DNA of 64,000 nucleotides from Rhizobium rosettiformans (GCF_016806065.1 NZ_CP032405.1:3252001-3316000); one strand, 5' to 3'. Numbered from the stretch's first letter, positions 8,537 through 17,435 are shown. Notes: generated by a model not told the origin, from the sequence alone. Numbers and translations are program-made.

Positions 8537-10447
8537 ATGAGTATTGCCAATCTTTCCATTCTGAAGAAGGTCAGCCTTGTCGTCGTCCTGATGGGCGTGG
8601 CGGCCGCCGCGATCGCGGCTGTGGGCGCAAGCGGCCTGTCCTCGCTGGGCGCCGCCCTCAAGGATACCGGCGCCCGCGAAGAGGTGGCCCGCGAGGCCAT
8701 GGACCTGCGCGTCGACATCATCGCCATTTCGCGCATGACCTACCAGCTGGCGCTGGCGCCTGAGAAGGCCGCCGACTTTGCCGCCGAGACCGACAAGCGT
8801 GCCGCTGAAATGCTGGCACGCCTGCCGAAGATCGCAACCACTGCGAGCCCGGCCGAAGCCCAGATCCTCGAACGCACCAAGCAGGCGCTCGACGCCTACT
8901 TCAACCAGATTCGTGAAATGGTGGCCGTCGCTGCCACGCCCGCCGGCCAGGATCTCGCCGTCATGAAGGCCGAGCTTGCCAAGGCGCTCGAGGCGCAGAA
9001 GACGGTGACTGCTGTCGTCAAGGAATATTCGACCTCGTCGGCCGAGAGCCTGACGGGTTCGCGTGAAAACGCGCTGGCGGCCTCCGGCTTCACCATGCTG
9101 GTCCAGATCGTCACTGCCGCCGTCTGCATTCTCGCAGGCGTCGCGATCAGCTTCCTGCTTGCCCGCCGCGGCATCGTCAACCCGATCCGCAGCCTGACCG
9201 CCGTCATGACGGAAATGGCCTCTGGCAAGCTTGGCAGCAGCATTCCGGGCACCGAGCGCAAGGACGAAATCGGCGAAATGGCGCGTGCGCTCGAAGTCTT
9301 CCGCACGAACGAAGAGCAGATGCGTGCGATGGAAGCCCAAGAAGCGGCACTGCACGCCCAGAGCAAGGATCTGCAGACCTCGATCAGCGGCATTGTTGCC
9401 GCTGCCGCTGCCGGCGACTTCTCAAAGCGCATTGGCAAGACCTATGAGGATGCGGACCTGCAGCGCTTCGCCGCCTCGGTCAACGAGCTGGTCGAAAGCG
9501 TCGATCGTGGCGTGACCGAAGTGCGCCGCGTCATTGCAGCGCTCGCCGATGCTGACCTCACGCACGACATGCAGGGCCAGTTCCAGGGCGCCTTTGCCGA
9601 ACTGCAGGGCAACGTCAACCAGACCATGGCCGTTCTGCGCCAGACCATGCAGAACATCCTGAGCGCTGCTGGCACGATCACCGGCAATTCCGGCGAGCTG
9701 TCGTCGGCCGCCAACCAGCTTGCCCGCCGCACCGAGCAGCAGGCCGCTTCGCTCGAAGAGACCGCCGCAGCGCTTGAGGAAATCACCACCACGGTCAAGA
9801 CCTCGACCCAGCGCGCCAAGGAAGCCTCCCATATGGTCGAAGAGACCAAGTCGAGCGCTGGCAAGTCGGGCGACATCGTCCGCAACGCGATCGACGCCAT
9901 GGGCCGCATCGAGCAGTCCTCGCAGAAGATCAGCCAGATCATCTCCGTGATCGACGAAATCGCCTTCCAGACCAACCTCTTGGCGCTGAATGCCGGCGTC
10001 GAAGCTGCGCGCGCCGGTGAAGCCGGTCGTGGTTTCGCCGTCGTCGCACAAGAGGTTCGCGAACTGGCTCAGCGCTCGGCCAATGCCGCGAAGGAGATCA
10101 AGACCCTGATCAACACCTCAGCCGAGGAAGTGAAGGGCGGCGTGTCGCTCGTTCTGTCCACCGGCGAGGCGCTGAAGGAGATCGAATCGCTGGTCAACCG
10201 CGTCAATGATCACGTCGTGACGATCGCCCGTGCCGCCGAAGAACAGTCGGCAGCCCTCGGCGAGATCAACACCTCGGTCAACCACATGGACCAGATGACC
10301 CAGCAGAACGCCGCCATGGTCGAAGAGACGACGGCCGCCAGCCAGGTTCTCGCTGGCGAAGCCCGCCAGCTGCAGGCGCAGCTTGCCCGCTTCAAGCTGG
10401 AAGGTGGCGCATCGGCCGGCTCGGCAGGCTATCGCACGGCCGCCTGA
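8537..10447 (+). CDS. Methyl-accepting chemotaxis protein
   Basis: A 636-residue chemoreceptor. The order is an N-terminal membrane helix (about residues 10-32), a periplasmic helical bundle of about 150 residues, a second membrane helix (about 188-212), HAMP, a second HAMP-like stretch and a long methyl-accepting coiled coil. The signalling hairpin tip contains [22 protein letters not shown], the CheA/CheW-binding signature. The C-terminus lacks an obvious CheR-docking pentapeptide. The start at 8537 (MSIANLS) has GGAG about 10 bases upstream; 34 more in-frame codons upstream lack such a signal. The short helical sensor suggests a four-helix-bundle type ligand domain; its ligand is unknown. 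A strong terminator follows. Confidence 0.93.
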   Translation: MSIANLSILKKVSLVVVLMGVAAAAIAAVGASGLSSLGAALKDTGAREEVAREAMDLRVDIIAISRMTYQLALAPEKAADFAAETDKRAAEMLARLPKIATTASPAEAQILERTKQALDAYFNQIREMVAVAATPAGQDLAVMKAELAKALEAQKTVTAVVKEYSTSSAESLTGSRENALAASGFTMLVQIVTAAVCILAGVAISFLLARRGIVNPIRSLTAVMTEMASGKLGSSIPGTERKDEIGEMARALEVFRTNEEQMRAMEAQEAALHAQSKDLQTSISGIVAAAAAGDFSKRIGKTYEDADLQRFAASVNELVESVDRGVTEVRRVIAALADADLTHDMQGQFQGAFAELQGNVNQTMAVLRQTMQNILSAAGTITGNSGELSSAANQLARRTEQQAASLEETAAALEEITTTVKTSTQRAKEASHMVEETKSSAGKSGDIVRNAIDAMGRIEQSSQKISQIISVIDEIAFQTNLLALNAGVEAARAGEAGRGFAVVAQEVRELAQRSANAAKEIKTLINTSAEEVKGGVSLVLSTGEALKEIESLVNRVNDHVVTIARAAEEQSAALGEINTSVNHMDQMTQQNAAMVEETTAASQVLAGEARQLQAQLARFKLEGGASAGSAGYRTAA

Positions 10448-10480
10448 GGAAGTTCGGAAAATCGCTAATTCGCGAACAAG

Positions 10481-10515
10481 AGAAGCGCCACAGCGATGTG
10501 GCGCTTCTTTCGTTT
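10481..10515 (+). terminator. Terminator of the chemoreceptor gene
   Basis: A perfect 12-bp stem (10481-10492 with 10497-10508) with a GCGA loop is followed by TTCGTTT. Confidence 0.9.
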
Positions 10516-10611
10516 GTGTGATGGAACGGGCAGTCTTGGCATGCATTGAGGCCTGCATCGCGCACTGGCGCTGGCCCTGAGGCGAGACATCGGAATGAAG
10601 GAGACGGGATC

Positions 10612-11241
10612 ATGCATCTGTTGCTGTTGGGCGCCACCGGACTTGTCGGCAGTCATGTCCTCAATCTGGCGCTCGCCGACCCACGCGTGTCGACGGTGAC
10701 CGCCCCGACCCGCCGGCCGTTGCCGGAGCGACCAAGCCTTTCGGCGCCGATCGTCGATTTCGATGATCTTCCTGAGGACCCGTCGATCTGGTCCGCCGAT
10801 GCCGTGATCTGTGCTCTCGGCACCACGCTGAAAACGGCCGGATCACGCGAGCGCTTCCGTCAGGTCGACCACTACTATCCTCTGGAAATTGCACGGCTTG
10901 CAAAAGCTCACGGTGCACGGGCCTTCGTTCTCAACTCTGCGAAGGGGGCCGACGTGAAGTCGCTCTTTTTCTACAGTCGGGTCAAGGGTGAGACGGAGCG
11001 TGATATCCTGCAGCTCGGCTTCGATCGAGCCGTGCTGGTCCGCCCCGGGCTTATCTATGGCCCGCGCCAGGAGCCACGGCCGATGGAGCAGTGGGCGGGC
11101 AGGGTGCTTTCAATGCTGAATCCGATCCTGCCGTCGTCTCTGAAGGCGAACCCGCCGGAAGCCATCGCCCGCGCCATGCTGGATGCCGCCGTGTCGGCGG
11201 CACCGGGGGTGACCATCGTGCCATCGCAGGATCTGCTGTAG
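10612..11241 (+). CDS. TIP30/HTATIP2-like NAD(P)-binding oxidoreductase
   Basis: A 209-residue short-chain-dehydrogenase-like protein with an N-terminal Rossmann motif GATGLVGSHVL at residues 8-18. The middle has ICALGTTLKTAGS and VDHYYPLEIARLAK, and the catalytic-type YSRVKGETE follows, in the order seen in the HTATIP2/YbjT-like group of atypical SDRs. It is probably cytoplasmic; the substrate is unknown. The ATG at 10612 has AAGGAG eight bases upstream. A weak GGAAC-N18-TT match near 10523 might be a stress promoter. It is followed closely by the convergent DUF1206 gene. Confidence 0.8.
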   Translation: MHLLLLGATGLVGSHVLNLALADPRVSTVTAPTRRPLPERPSLSAPIVDFDDLPEDPSIWSADAVICALGTTLKTAGSRERFRQVDHYYPLEIARLAKAHGARAFVLNSAKGADVKSLFFYSRVKGETERDILQLGFDRAVLVRPGLIYGPRQEPRPMEQWAGRVLSMLNPILPSSLKANPPEAIARAMLDAAVSAAPGVTIVPSQDLL

Positions 11242-11276
11242 TGGCAGGTGACGGCATCGACGGTCGTTCTTATGCG

Positions 11277-12104
11277 TCAGTTTGCACGGCCGATAGGTAG
11301 CTGACGGCGCAGGTCGCCGGCCTCGGGCGCATTGATGCGCCGGTAACGCGCCTCGACGAAATTGTAGAGACCGAAGGCGCCAAGACCGAGCGCGACGACG
11401 CCATAGACCACGCTGCCGAAGGGGAGCTGACGGACCCAGGCCAGTGCCTCTGCGGTGCCGCCAGCCTGTTCTGGATTGACCGTGAAGGCCGCATAGACAA
11501 AGAAGCCGCCAACGATCGCAAAGACGACGCCGCGGGCGACGAGACCGTAGATGGAGATGAGCACAGCCGGCGAATTGCTGTTGGCATCGAGGTCCAGATA
11601 TTTACCGAAGCCGCGACGCAGGCCCTTGATGGACGTCACCACGCCACCAGCCACGAAGCCGAGACCGGTCAGCCCGGCGAGATAGCGCCCGAATGGCTGT
11701 GACATGATCCAGGCGGCAAGCCCCGCTTCGCCGCCCGACCCGCTGTTCGACCCGTAGGCAAGTGCGAGCGTCAGAGCGGTCATGGCGAGACCGGCGTAGG
11801 TGATCGCGCTGCCGAACATCGCGCCACGAATAATGTAGCCCTTGGCGTTTTCGTCATGGCCATCGGCATTGGCCAATGCCTGAGCAAGCCGCCAGACCAC
11901 GAAGCCGGCGAGCCCCAGACCGATCAGCCCGATCCAGATCCTCCCGAACGGCTGCTGCAGGATGGTTTCGAGAGCCGATTGCGTGTCGGCCTCACCGCCG
12001 GCGATGCCTGAAAACAGAGCGAGCCCCGCAATCATCAGAAAAACGATACCCCGCGCGCCATAACCGGCCCGTGCCATCAGATGAAATTTCGACCGCGTAT
12101 TCAT
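11277..12104 (-). CDS. DUF1206 integral membrane protein
   Basis: A 275-residue protein with six predicted membrane helices in three pairs, each pair preceded by an ARAGYGARGIVF- or YGLVARGVVF-type segment and joined by QPFGR or LPFGS loops. This threefold repeat is typical of DUF1206. Molecular function is unknown. The ATG at 12104 has AAGGAG upstream. A GGAAC-N16-CGTT promoter of EcfG type lies 26 to 52 bases before the start, which would place the gene in the general stress regulon. A small membrane-protein gene with a weaker promoter of the same type is divergent. Confidence 0.88.
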   Translation of the reverse strand: MNTRSKFHLMARAGYGARGIVFLMIAGLALFSGIAGGEADTQSALETILQQPFGRIWIGLIGLGLAGFVVWRLAQALANADGHDENAKGYIIRGAMFGSAITYAGLAMTALTLALAYGSNSGSGGEAGLAAWIMSQPFGRYLAGLTGLGFVAGGVVTSIKGLRRGFGKYLDLDANSNSPAVLISIYGLVARGVVFAIVGGFFVYAAFTVNPEQAGGTAEALAWVRQLPFGSVVYGVVALGLGAFGLYNFVEARYRRINAPEAGDLRRQLPIGRAN

Positions 12105-12129
12105 GAAAAGCCTCTCCTTCTGTGCGGAT

Positions 12130-12156
12130 GAAACGGAGCAGGGGAGACAGGGTTCC
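12130..12156 (-). promoter_or_regulatory. EcfG-type promoter of the DUF1206 gene
   Basis: On the minus strand GGAAC (12156-12152), 16 bases, then CGTT (12135-12132) match the EcfG/RpoE2 consensus fully. The predicted start near 12123 leaves a leader of about 20 bases containing the AAGGAG Shine-Dalgarno sequence. Confidence 0.7.
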
Positions 12157-12191
12157 CTCCAGGGCTATCGGACCGGTCCGGGGACAGCATC

Positions 12192-12216
12192 GGAACCGAA
12201 GCCATGGCGGTGGGTT
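12192..12216 (+). promoter_or_regulatory. Possible EcfG-type promoter of the small membrane-protein gene
   Basis: GGAAC (12192-12196), 16 bases, then GGTT (12213-12216). This fits GGAAC-N18-TT but not the fuller CGTT form. It lies 31 bases before the start at 12248 and is divergent from the stronger copy at 12130-12156. Confidence 0.4.
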
Positions 12217-12247
12217 ACCCGCTGAGGTAACGAGACGGGAGGATTTT

Positions 12248-12418
12248 ATGGTGACGGAGCCAAGCGAAAACGGCCAAGGCACTGAGGTGCGACGGTCCAC
12301 CGAATATTCCGCGCAGTCAGACAGTGGCGCAAAACCCGGATTTGCGCTCTCCGCCTGGTCGCTCATCGTCGGCGGTTGCTTTCTCCTCTTGGTTCTCGGC
12401 TGGCTATTTTTCCTCTGA
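12248..12418 (+). CDS. Small single-pass membrane protein
   Basis: A 56-residue protein not recognised as a named family. About 33 polar residues rich in Glu, Ser and Gly are followed by one C-terminal hydrophobic helix (about residues 36-56) ending in LGWLFFL. It looks tail-anchored, with the N-terminus probably cytoplasmic. The ATG at 12248 is preceded by GGGAGG at good spacing; an in-frame extension upstream covers the promoter region and is not favoured. It is divergent from the DUF1206 gene and shares a 143-base control region that appears stress-related. Confidence 0.65.
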   Translation: MVTEPSENGQGTEVRRSTEYSAQSDSGAKPGFALSAWSLIVGGCFLLLVLGWLFFL

Positions 12419-12443
12419 GAAACATGCGCGTAGACCATCATTA

Positions 12444-12495
12444 AACCACATGGTTGACAATTGACGGGTGATCGTCGATATTCAACCGCATGGTT
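12444..12495 (+). promoter_or_regulatory. Two operator-like palindromes of the ArsR-family gene
   Basis: AACCACATGGTT at 12444-12455 and AACCGCATGGTT at 12484-12495 are near-identical, each symmetric (AACC...GGTT) and followed by GA(T/C)A, with starts 40 bases apart. The second spans the ATG of the ArsR gene. This fits binding by the ArsR-type repressor itself, giving autorepression. Confidence 0.6.
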
Positions 12496-12852
12496 GATAT
12501 TTCACACAATTCTTTGGACATGATCTTTCACGCGCTGGGCGATGAGACGCGTCGGCGCATGCTGGCGGCCCTTTCGCAAGGAGAAAGGAGCGTCGGCGAA
12601 CTGGCCGAGCCTTTCTCTATGTCGCTCGCCGCCGCCTCCAAACACATCAAGGTCCTCGAAGCCGCAGGCCTTATCCGCCGCGAGATCCGAGGCCGTACCC
12701 ATCTCTGCCGATTGGATCCGGGACCGCTTGCCGGTGCCCACCAGTGGCTGAGCGCCTACGAGCACTTCTGGACCGGCCGGCTGGATGTCCTCGAACGGCT
12801 CCTCCGAGCGGAGGATGCCGCATTTCCCCGACAGAAACCTGATGGAGAATGA
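12490..12852 (+). CDS. ArsR-family transcriptional regulator
   Basis: A 120-residue winged-helix protein. Residues about 8-80 form the HTH: FHALGDETRRRMLAAL, then SVGELAEPF, SLAAASKHIKVLEAAGLI and a wing with RREIRGRTH. There are no clustered cysteines, so it is not a metal sensor of the ArsR/SmtB type. It belongs to the group that pairs with SRPBCC (AHSA1-like) proteins, and such a gene follows with a four-base ATGA overlap, indicating translational coupling. The ATG at 12490 lies inside the second of two AACC-N4-GGTT palindromes, consistent with autoregulation. Confidence 0.9.
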   Translation: MVDISHNSLDMIFHALGDETRRRMLAALSQGERSVGELAEPFSMSLAAASKHIKVLEAAGLIRREIRGRTHLCRLDPGPLAGAHQWLSAYEHFWTGRLDVLERLLRAEDAAFPRQKPDGE

Positions 12853-13388
12853 CGATGACGGAAAGACTGGACGTAAATCCTTATGGCCGAGTGACCGAGC
12901 CCGCAACGCTGGTGATCGAGCGCCTGTTGCCCGGGCCGGCTTCGCGGATCTGGTCATATCTGACCGATGGCGAGATGCGGCGCAAATGGCTCGCTGCGGG
13001 CAGCATGGAGGAGAAGGCGGGTTCGACCTTCGAACTGGTGTGGCGCAACGAGGAGCTGACGGACCCGCCGGGCGCTCGGCCGGAAGGCTTCAGCGAGGAG
13101 ATGCGAATGACGAGCCGCGTGCTCGAGGTGCAGAAGGAAAAACGGCTCGTCTTCACCTGGGGCGAGAGCGGTGAGGTCGCCTTCGATCTGAAGGCGGACG
13201 GGGATGAGGTGCTGCTGACCATCACCCATCGCCGCATTTCCGATCGTGCCAACCTGCTCATGGTCGGTGCGGGCTGGCACATGCATCTCGATATTCTCAG
13301 CGCCCATCTGGACGGCCGGCGGGCGGAGCCCTTCTGGGACGGCTGGCTCAAACTCAAGGACGAATACGATCGCCGTTTGCCAGCCTGA
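12849..13388 (+). CDS. SRPBCC (AHSA1-like) domain protein
   Basis: A 179-residue START-like hydrophobic-pocket protein. The AHSA1 pattern is visible: IERLLPGPASRIWSYLTD, MRRKWLAAG, then FTWGE, VLLTITHRRI and the closing W..HLD..SAHLDG....FWDGW helix. Proteins of this type paired with an ArsR regulator are common; the ligand is usually unknown. The start overlaps the stop of the ArsR gene by four bases; a second ATG two codons on is an alternative. A strong terminator follows, so the pair forms a two-gene unit. Confidence 0.88.
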   Translation: MTMTERLDVNPYGRVTEPATLVIERLLPGPASRIWSYLTDGEMRRKWLAAGSMEEKAGSTFELVWRNEELTDPPGARPEGFSEEMRMTSRVLEVQKEKRLVFTWGESGEVAFDLKADGDEVLLTITHRRISDRANLLMVGAGWHMHLDILSAHLDGRRAEPFWDGWLKLKDEYDRRLPA

Positions 13389-13412
13389 TCGCGGAGCCTT
13401 TGTGACCGAATC

Positions 13413-13455
13413 GAAAGCCCTCCGTCTGTCTGGCGGAGGGCTTTCTCGTTTTTTC
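13413..13455 (+). terminator. Terminator of the ArsR-SRPBCC operon
   Basis: A 12-bp stem (13413-13424 with 13434-13445, GAAAGCCCTCCG paired to CGGAGGGCTTTC) is followed by TCGTTTTTT. Confidence 0.9.
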
Positions 13456-13472
13456 AGAGCCCGATGGGTCGA

Positions 13473-15161
13473 TTAGGGTTGCGCAGGAGCCGGCGTTGCA
13501 GGCGTCGCGTCCTGAACGGCACCTTCCGGTCCCGTCGCCGGGACATCCGTCTGGGGCGGTGTCGGAGGCGCAAGCGTGCCATCGCCGGTATTGGCCGGCG
13601 CGTCCGGGGTCGGTGCGACGGCCGGATCTTCGGCGGGCGGCGTTGTGGCGTCCGGCGCAGGGCTAGCAGGCGTAGGCGTTTCCGTTGCGGGCGTGCCCTC
13701 GGCCGGTGCGGTTGCTGGCGCTGCGCCTTCGACGGCTTCAGCAGCACCGGCCTGTTCCTCAGCGACCGGCGAGCCCGGCGGCATTTCATCCGTGCCGAGC
13801 GGTTCGGAAAGGGCGGTCGCATTCTGCGCAGCGACGCGCCAGACCGTATTGCCGGCATCGTCGGCAACCAAGAGCGCGCCGGTTCCATCGAAACCAAGAC
13901 CGACGGGGCGGCCGCGGGCTTCTTCGTCGGGATTGAGGAAGCCGGTCACCACGTCTCGGGCTTCACCCGACGGCATGCCGTTTTCGAAGGGCACGTAGAG
14001 CACCTTGTAGCCATTGAACTGGTCGCGGTTCCAGCTGCCGCGATTGCCGACAAAGGCGCCGTTCGCATACTCCTCGGGCATGGCCATGCCCAAGGAGAAG
14101 GCGAGACCCAAAGCGGCCACATGGCTCGAGAGCGCATAATCCGGCTTGATCGCCTGCTCGACCATGTCGGGCCGCGGCGGATGCAGGCGCGGATCGACAT
14201 GCTGGCCGAAATAGCTCCACGGCCAGCCGTAGAAGCCGCGGTCCTGCACCGAGGTCATATAGTCGGGTACGAGATTGGGGCCGAGCTCGTCTCGTTCGTT
14301 GACGACGGTCCAGAGCGCGCCGCTCTCGGGGTTGATCGTCAGGCCGTTTGGGTTGCGCAATCCCGACGCATAGATGCGCGAGGCACCGGTTTCCCGGTCG
14401 ATCTGCCAGATCGCGGCGCGGCCCTTTTCGGCCTCCAGACCGCGTTCGCCGGCATTCGAGTTCGAGCCGACCGAGGCGTAGAGGAAGCGGCCGTCGGGGC
14501 TCAGCGCCAGATCCTTGGTCCAGTGGTGATTGATCGGGCCGCCCGGCAAGGGGGTGAGGACGCGCGGCGGCGTGGTGATCTCGTTCTGCCCGAGCTGATA
14601 GTCATATGCGAGGACCGCATCGGCGGCCGCGACATAGAGGGTATCGTCGGCAAAGGCGAGACCGAAGGGGGAGTTGAGATCGGTGAGCAGATCATGTCGC
14701 TCGTCCACGGTGCCGTCACGATCCGTGTCGCGCAGCAGCGTGATGAGATTGGTGGGTTTGTCGTTACCGCCGCTGCCGGCCGCAAACGCCATGATGAAAT
14801 CACGAATAACGTCTTTGGGCCGCTCCACCGGCTTGCCGGGTGGGGCCTTGCTTTGCACCACAAGCACGTCGCCGTTCGGAAGCGTGTGCACGGTACGCGG
14901 ATTGGCAAGATCGCGGGCGTATGCGGTGATGGTGAAGCCCTCCAGTACGTCGGGGGTCTCGTTTTCCCCCCATCCAACGACTTCCGCGACCTTGAGGTCA
15001 GGCAGCAGGGACTGGCGGGGCTCCGGCAGGACCGGGTCGGGGCCGATCTGGCTGGTGATGTCGAAATTGCCGTTGTCGTCGCTGCAGCCGGCAAGCGCCA
15101 GCACAAGAACGGCGGTCGAGGCGAGGGCGGCGTGACGGAGCGTCAGGGTAGAGCGGGTCAT
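13473..15161 (-). CDS. Lipoprotein PQQ-dependent sugar dehydrogenase (sorbosone dehydrogenase-like) with Pro/Ala-rich tail
   Basis: A 562-residue exported protein with a lipoprotein signal, lipobox LAGC and cysteine 26. The body is a six-bladed propeller of the glucose/sorbosone dehydrogenase family, probably using PQQ: FTITAYARDLANPRTVHTLPNGDVLV, then NHHWTKDLALSPDGRFLYASVGSN, ASGLRNPNGL, NERDELGPN and NRGSWNRDQFNGYKV. The last 115 or so residues are almost only Pro, Ala, Thr, Glu and Asp and are likely disordered. The start at 15161 overlaps the stop of the upstream DUF2231 gene by four bases, so the two are translated together. Substrate and electron acceptor are unknown. Confidence 0.85.
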   Translation of the reverse strand: MTRSTLTLRHAALASTAVLVLALAGCSDDNGNFDITSQIGPDPVLPEPRQSLLPDLKVAEVVGWGENETPDVLEGFTITAYARDLANPRTVHTLPNGDVLVVQSKAPPGKPVERPKDVIRDFIMAFAAGSGGNDKPTNLITLLRDTDRDGTVDERHDLLTDLNSPFGLAFADDTLYVAAADAVLAYDYQLGQNEITTPPRVLTPLPGGPINHHWTKDLALSPDGRFLYASVGSNSNAGERGLEAEKGRAAIWQIDRETGASRIYASGLRNPNGLTINPESGALWTVVNERDELGPNLVPDYMTSVQDRGFYGWPWSYFGQHVDPRLHPPRPDMVEQAIKPDYALSSHVAALGLAFSLGMAMPEEYANGAFVGNRGSWNRDQFNGYKVLYVPFENGMPSGEARDVVTGFLNPDEEARGRPVGLGFDGTGALLVADDAGNTVWRVAAQNATALSEPLGTDEMPPGSPVAEEQAGAAEAVEGAAPATAPAEGTPATETPTPASPAPDATTPPAEDPAVAPTPDAPANTGDGTLAPPTPPQTDVPATGPEGAVQDATPATPAPAQP

Positions 15162-15598
15162 GGCGTTCTCCAGGCGTCGGCGCTGCGCTGTTCGGCGGTG
15201 AGGTAGACACAGGCGATCATGGCAATGACGGTGATCAGGGATGTGGCAAGGCCATAGGGCACAATGGCCGTCCAGCCGTCGCCGGCATGGATGAAGCTGT
15301 TGATGAAGGCGAGCACCAGAACCGCGAGATAGGCGATGACCGCCGGCCAGCCGGGGCGAAGAGCACGCGTGGCGGGACGGGCGAGATCGATCAGACCGGC
15401 GAGAATGGACAAGGCACCGAAGATCAGGCCGAAGAACAAGAGCCAGTCGGAAAAATTGCTCCACATCAGATGCGAGGTTCGCCAGTAGAGGATGTCTGTG
15501 ATCAGCGTCAGCGTGAAGCAGACGAAAGGAAATGGGACGAACAGCGCCGACACCGGGTAGGCGTTCGATGCTGTCGGCGGCGAGTGAAGGGTGGCCAT
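15158..15598 (-). CDS. DUF2231-type four-helix membrane protein
   Basis: A 146-residue protein with about four membrane helices and the layout of DUF2231: a short polar N-terminus, FPFVCFTLTLITDILYW, then a YW..SHLMWSNFSDWLL loop and three further helices. The family is poorly characterised. Translational coupling to the lipoprotein dehydrogenase suggests a shared role, possibly carrying electrons from periplasmic sugar oxidation into the membrane (inference). The ATG at 15598 has a GAGAG element upstream; an upstream in-frame extension of 29 codons has no ribosome site. A weak EcfG-like promoter lies at 15637-15662. Confidence 0.75.
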   Translation of the reverse strand: MATLHSPPTASNAYPVSALFVPFPFVCFTLTLITDILYWRTSHLMWSNFSDWLLFFGLIFGALSILAGLIDLARPATRALRPGWPAVIAYLAVLVLAFINSFIHAGDGWTAIVPYGLATSLITVIAMIACVYLTAEQRSADAWRTP

Positions 15599-15637
15599 CA
15601 GTTGCTCTCTACCGTTGGGAGTGGAACATGAGAGCCA

Positions 15638-15662
15638 TACGGCCGAGCGGCCGAATTGTTCC
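15638..15662 (-). promoter_or_regulatory. Weak EcfG-like promoter before the DUF2231 gene
   Basis: On the minus strand GGAAC (15662-15658), 16 bases, then CGTA (15641-15638). It matches the -35 element fully but the -10 only in part. Confidence 0.3.
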
Positions 15663-15740
15663 GTCCCATCACCAGCCGTGAGCAATAAGCGAGGCGGCTA
15701 GCCGAGAAGTTGGAGAGTAGGAGCGTTTTTGCCGGCCAAG

Positions 15741-15772
15741 AAAAAACCCGCCTGCGGGTGACAGACGGGTTT
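15741..15772 (-). terminator. Terminator of gpt
   Basis: On the minus strand an 11-base stem with one mismatch (15762-15772 with 15744-15754) is followed by six T (15746-15741), 26 bases after the gpt stop. Confidence 0.85.
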
Positions 15773-15797
15773 GATGAGGATGGCGGCGAGACTTGGA

Positions 15798-16295
15798 TCA
15801 GCCCTTGGAGCCCTTGGCGATCGGCTCCTGATAGGTGAAGCCCATGTCCCAGGGGAAATAGATCCAGGTATCCTGGGACACCTCGGTGACGAAGGTGTCG
15901 ATGGTCGGCACGCCCTTCGGCTTGGCATAGACGCAGGCGAAATGCGCCTTCGGCATCATCTCGCGCACTTCAAGCGCCGTCTTGCCGGTATCGGTGAGGT
16001 CGTCGACCACGAGCACACCTTCGCCGCCATTGACCATGAGTTCGGCGGTGATGCCCTTCAGCAGGTTCATTTCGCCCTGGTTGACATAGTCATGATAGGA
16101 GGCGACGCAGACCGTCTCGATCAGGCGGATGTTGAGCTCGCGCGAGATGATCGCCGCCGGTACCAGGCCGCCGCGGGTGATGCAGACGATGGCGCGGAAT
16201 TCCTGACCAAGACCGGCAAGGCGCCAGGCGAGTGCGCGCGCGTCGCGGTGGAACTGATCCCAGGAAACGGGAAAGGCTTTATCGGGGAGAGACAT
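15798..16295 (-). CDS. gpt: Xanthine-guanine phosphoribosyltransferase
   Basis: A 165-residue purine salvage enzyme that joins xanthine or guanine to PRPP. The PRPP-binding motif [13 protein letters not shown] is at residues 94-106. An upstream [19 protein letters not shown] segment and the C-terminal WIYFPWDMG complete the Gpt pattern. Length is typical. It is cytoplasmic or peripherally membrane-bound. The ATG at 16295 has a GGGGAGAG element upstream. The gene is on its own, with a terminator downstream; about 225 bases separate it from the universal stress gene and hold nothing I can name. Confidence 0.95.
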   Translation of the reverse strand: MSLPDKAFPVSWDQFHRDARALAWRLAGLGQEFRAIVCITRGGLVPAAIISRELNIRLIETVCVASYHDYVNQGEMNLLKGITAELMVNGGEGVLVVDDLTDTGKTALEVREMMPKAHFACVYAKPKGVPTIDTFVTEVSQDTWIYFPWDMGFTYQEPIAKGSKG

Positions 16296-16520
16296 GCACG
16301 GGGCTCCGCTGGCTGGATGATATCGTCCGCGCCGGATTGCGGCGCCGTCGACCGGATCCTTTCAGGCGGGCCGCTTTGCACGGGTCCCGAAACGCGTTTC
16401 GCGCGGCAGATACCGCGCGAACCTCGTCCCCTCAAAGGGTTCCAGTCTTTGGCCGTTGCTATTAGCGGGAATCCGAAGCCTCTGGCAAGGCCTCGCGTTC
16501 CCGCCCGATTAGTCGATCAA

Positions 16521-17363
16521 TCAGCGCGACAGAAGCGTCAGTGCCGTCATCGAATCGAGCAGCGTGCGGGTGACGCCGCCGAACAGCATTTCCCACCAGC
16601 GTTTGTTGCCATAGGCGCCCATGACCAGGAGATCGATGGAGCTGTCCGACAGGCGGTTCTCGATGGCGATTGCCGGGTCGAGACCGGTCTTTTCCGACGC
16701 CGTGACGGTCACCTTGATCCCGTGGCGGGCAAGCGAAGCGGCGAGCTCGGCGCCGGCGATTGCGCCGGTCTGGGTGGAGGTGTCGGAGGCGTCGACGGTG
16801 AAGATCTCGACCTCTTCGGCCGCCATCAGGAAGGGCAGGGCATCGAAGGTGGCGCGGGCCGCCTCACGCGAGCCGTTCCAGGCGACGAGCACCCGGCGGA
16901 TCGGTTTCGGTGCCTTCAGGATATGCGGGATGAGCAGCACCGGCCGTCCGCTTTCGAACAGGAAGCTCTCGAGTTCGGAACGGGTTTCGGACAGCATGCC
17001 CGCCTCGCCCTGAGCGGCGATCACGAGATCGGCGCTGCGCGCGCTGTCGATCAGGGCGGCGGAATTGAAGCCGGAGGATGTGACAAAGCTGCGCCATTCA
17101 TGCGACAGGCCTTCGCGGTTGCCGATCTCGCGAAAGATCCGCTCCACGCTTTCCGTCTCCTGATGCGCCATGTCCTGCAGCGCCTGCACGGTCGCAGGGT
17201 CCGGGATCTCCATCGGCGCGACCAGCGGCACCATGGCCACGGCCTCCGCATGGGCGCCGATCACATGCGACTGAAACTGGTTGGCAATGGCGACGGCGAA
17301 ATCCGCCACCTGTTGCGTGGTTTTCGGTGTGTCCAATATGGCAAGAAGTGTGCGGTAACCCAT
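16521..17363 (-). CDS. Tandem-domain universal stress protein
   Basis: A 280-residue protein with two UspA-like domains. The first (about 1-145) has lost part of its nucleotide motif. The second (about 155-280) begins RRVLVAWNGSREAARA and ends MGAYGNKRWWEMLFGGVTRTLL, fitting the ATP-binding G-x2-G-x9-G pattern. Such proteins respond to oxygen limitation and stress in rhizobia. The ATG at 17363 has AAGAGGAG upstream. A perfect FixK/FNR box at 17436-17449 sits about 80 bases upstream of the start, suggesting induction at low oxygen. A weaker GGAAC-N19-TT match also lies in the same region. Confidence 0.9.
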   Translation of the reverse strand: MGYRTLLAILDTPKTTQQVADFAVAIANQFQSHVIGAHAEAVAMVPLVAPMEIPDPATVQALQDMAHQETESVERIFREIGNREGLSHEWRSFVTSSGFNSAALIDSARSADLVIAAQGEAGMLSETRSELESFLFESGRPVLLIPHILKAPKPIRRVLVAWNGSREAARATFDALPFLMAAEEVEIFTVDASDTSTQTGAIAGAELAASLARHGIKVTVTASEKTGLDPAIAIENRLSDSSIDLLVMGAYGNKRWWEMLFGGVTRTLLDSMTALTLLSR

Positions 17364-17435
17364 GGTCGTCTCCTCTTGCGGTCCTTATTCAACGTCCGCA
17401 TGAGATAACTATGGGTTCCGTTACGTTGTTCCGCC

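Noticed and set aside
13464..15206. A 580-codon plus-strand frame opposite the sugar dehydrogenase
   Set aside because: Antisense of a gene with lipobox and family motifs; composition is Arg/Gly-rich and lacks a start signal.
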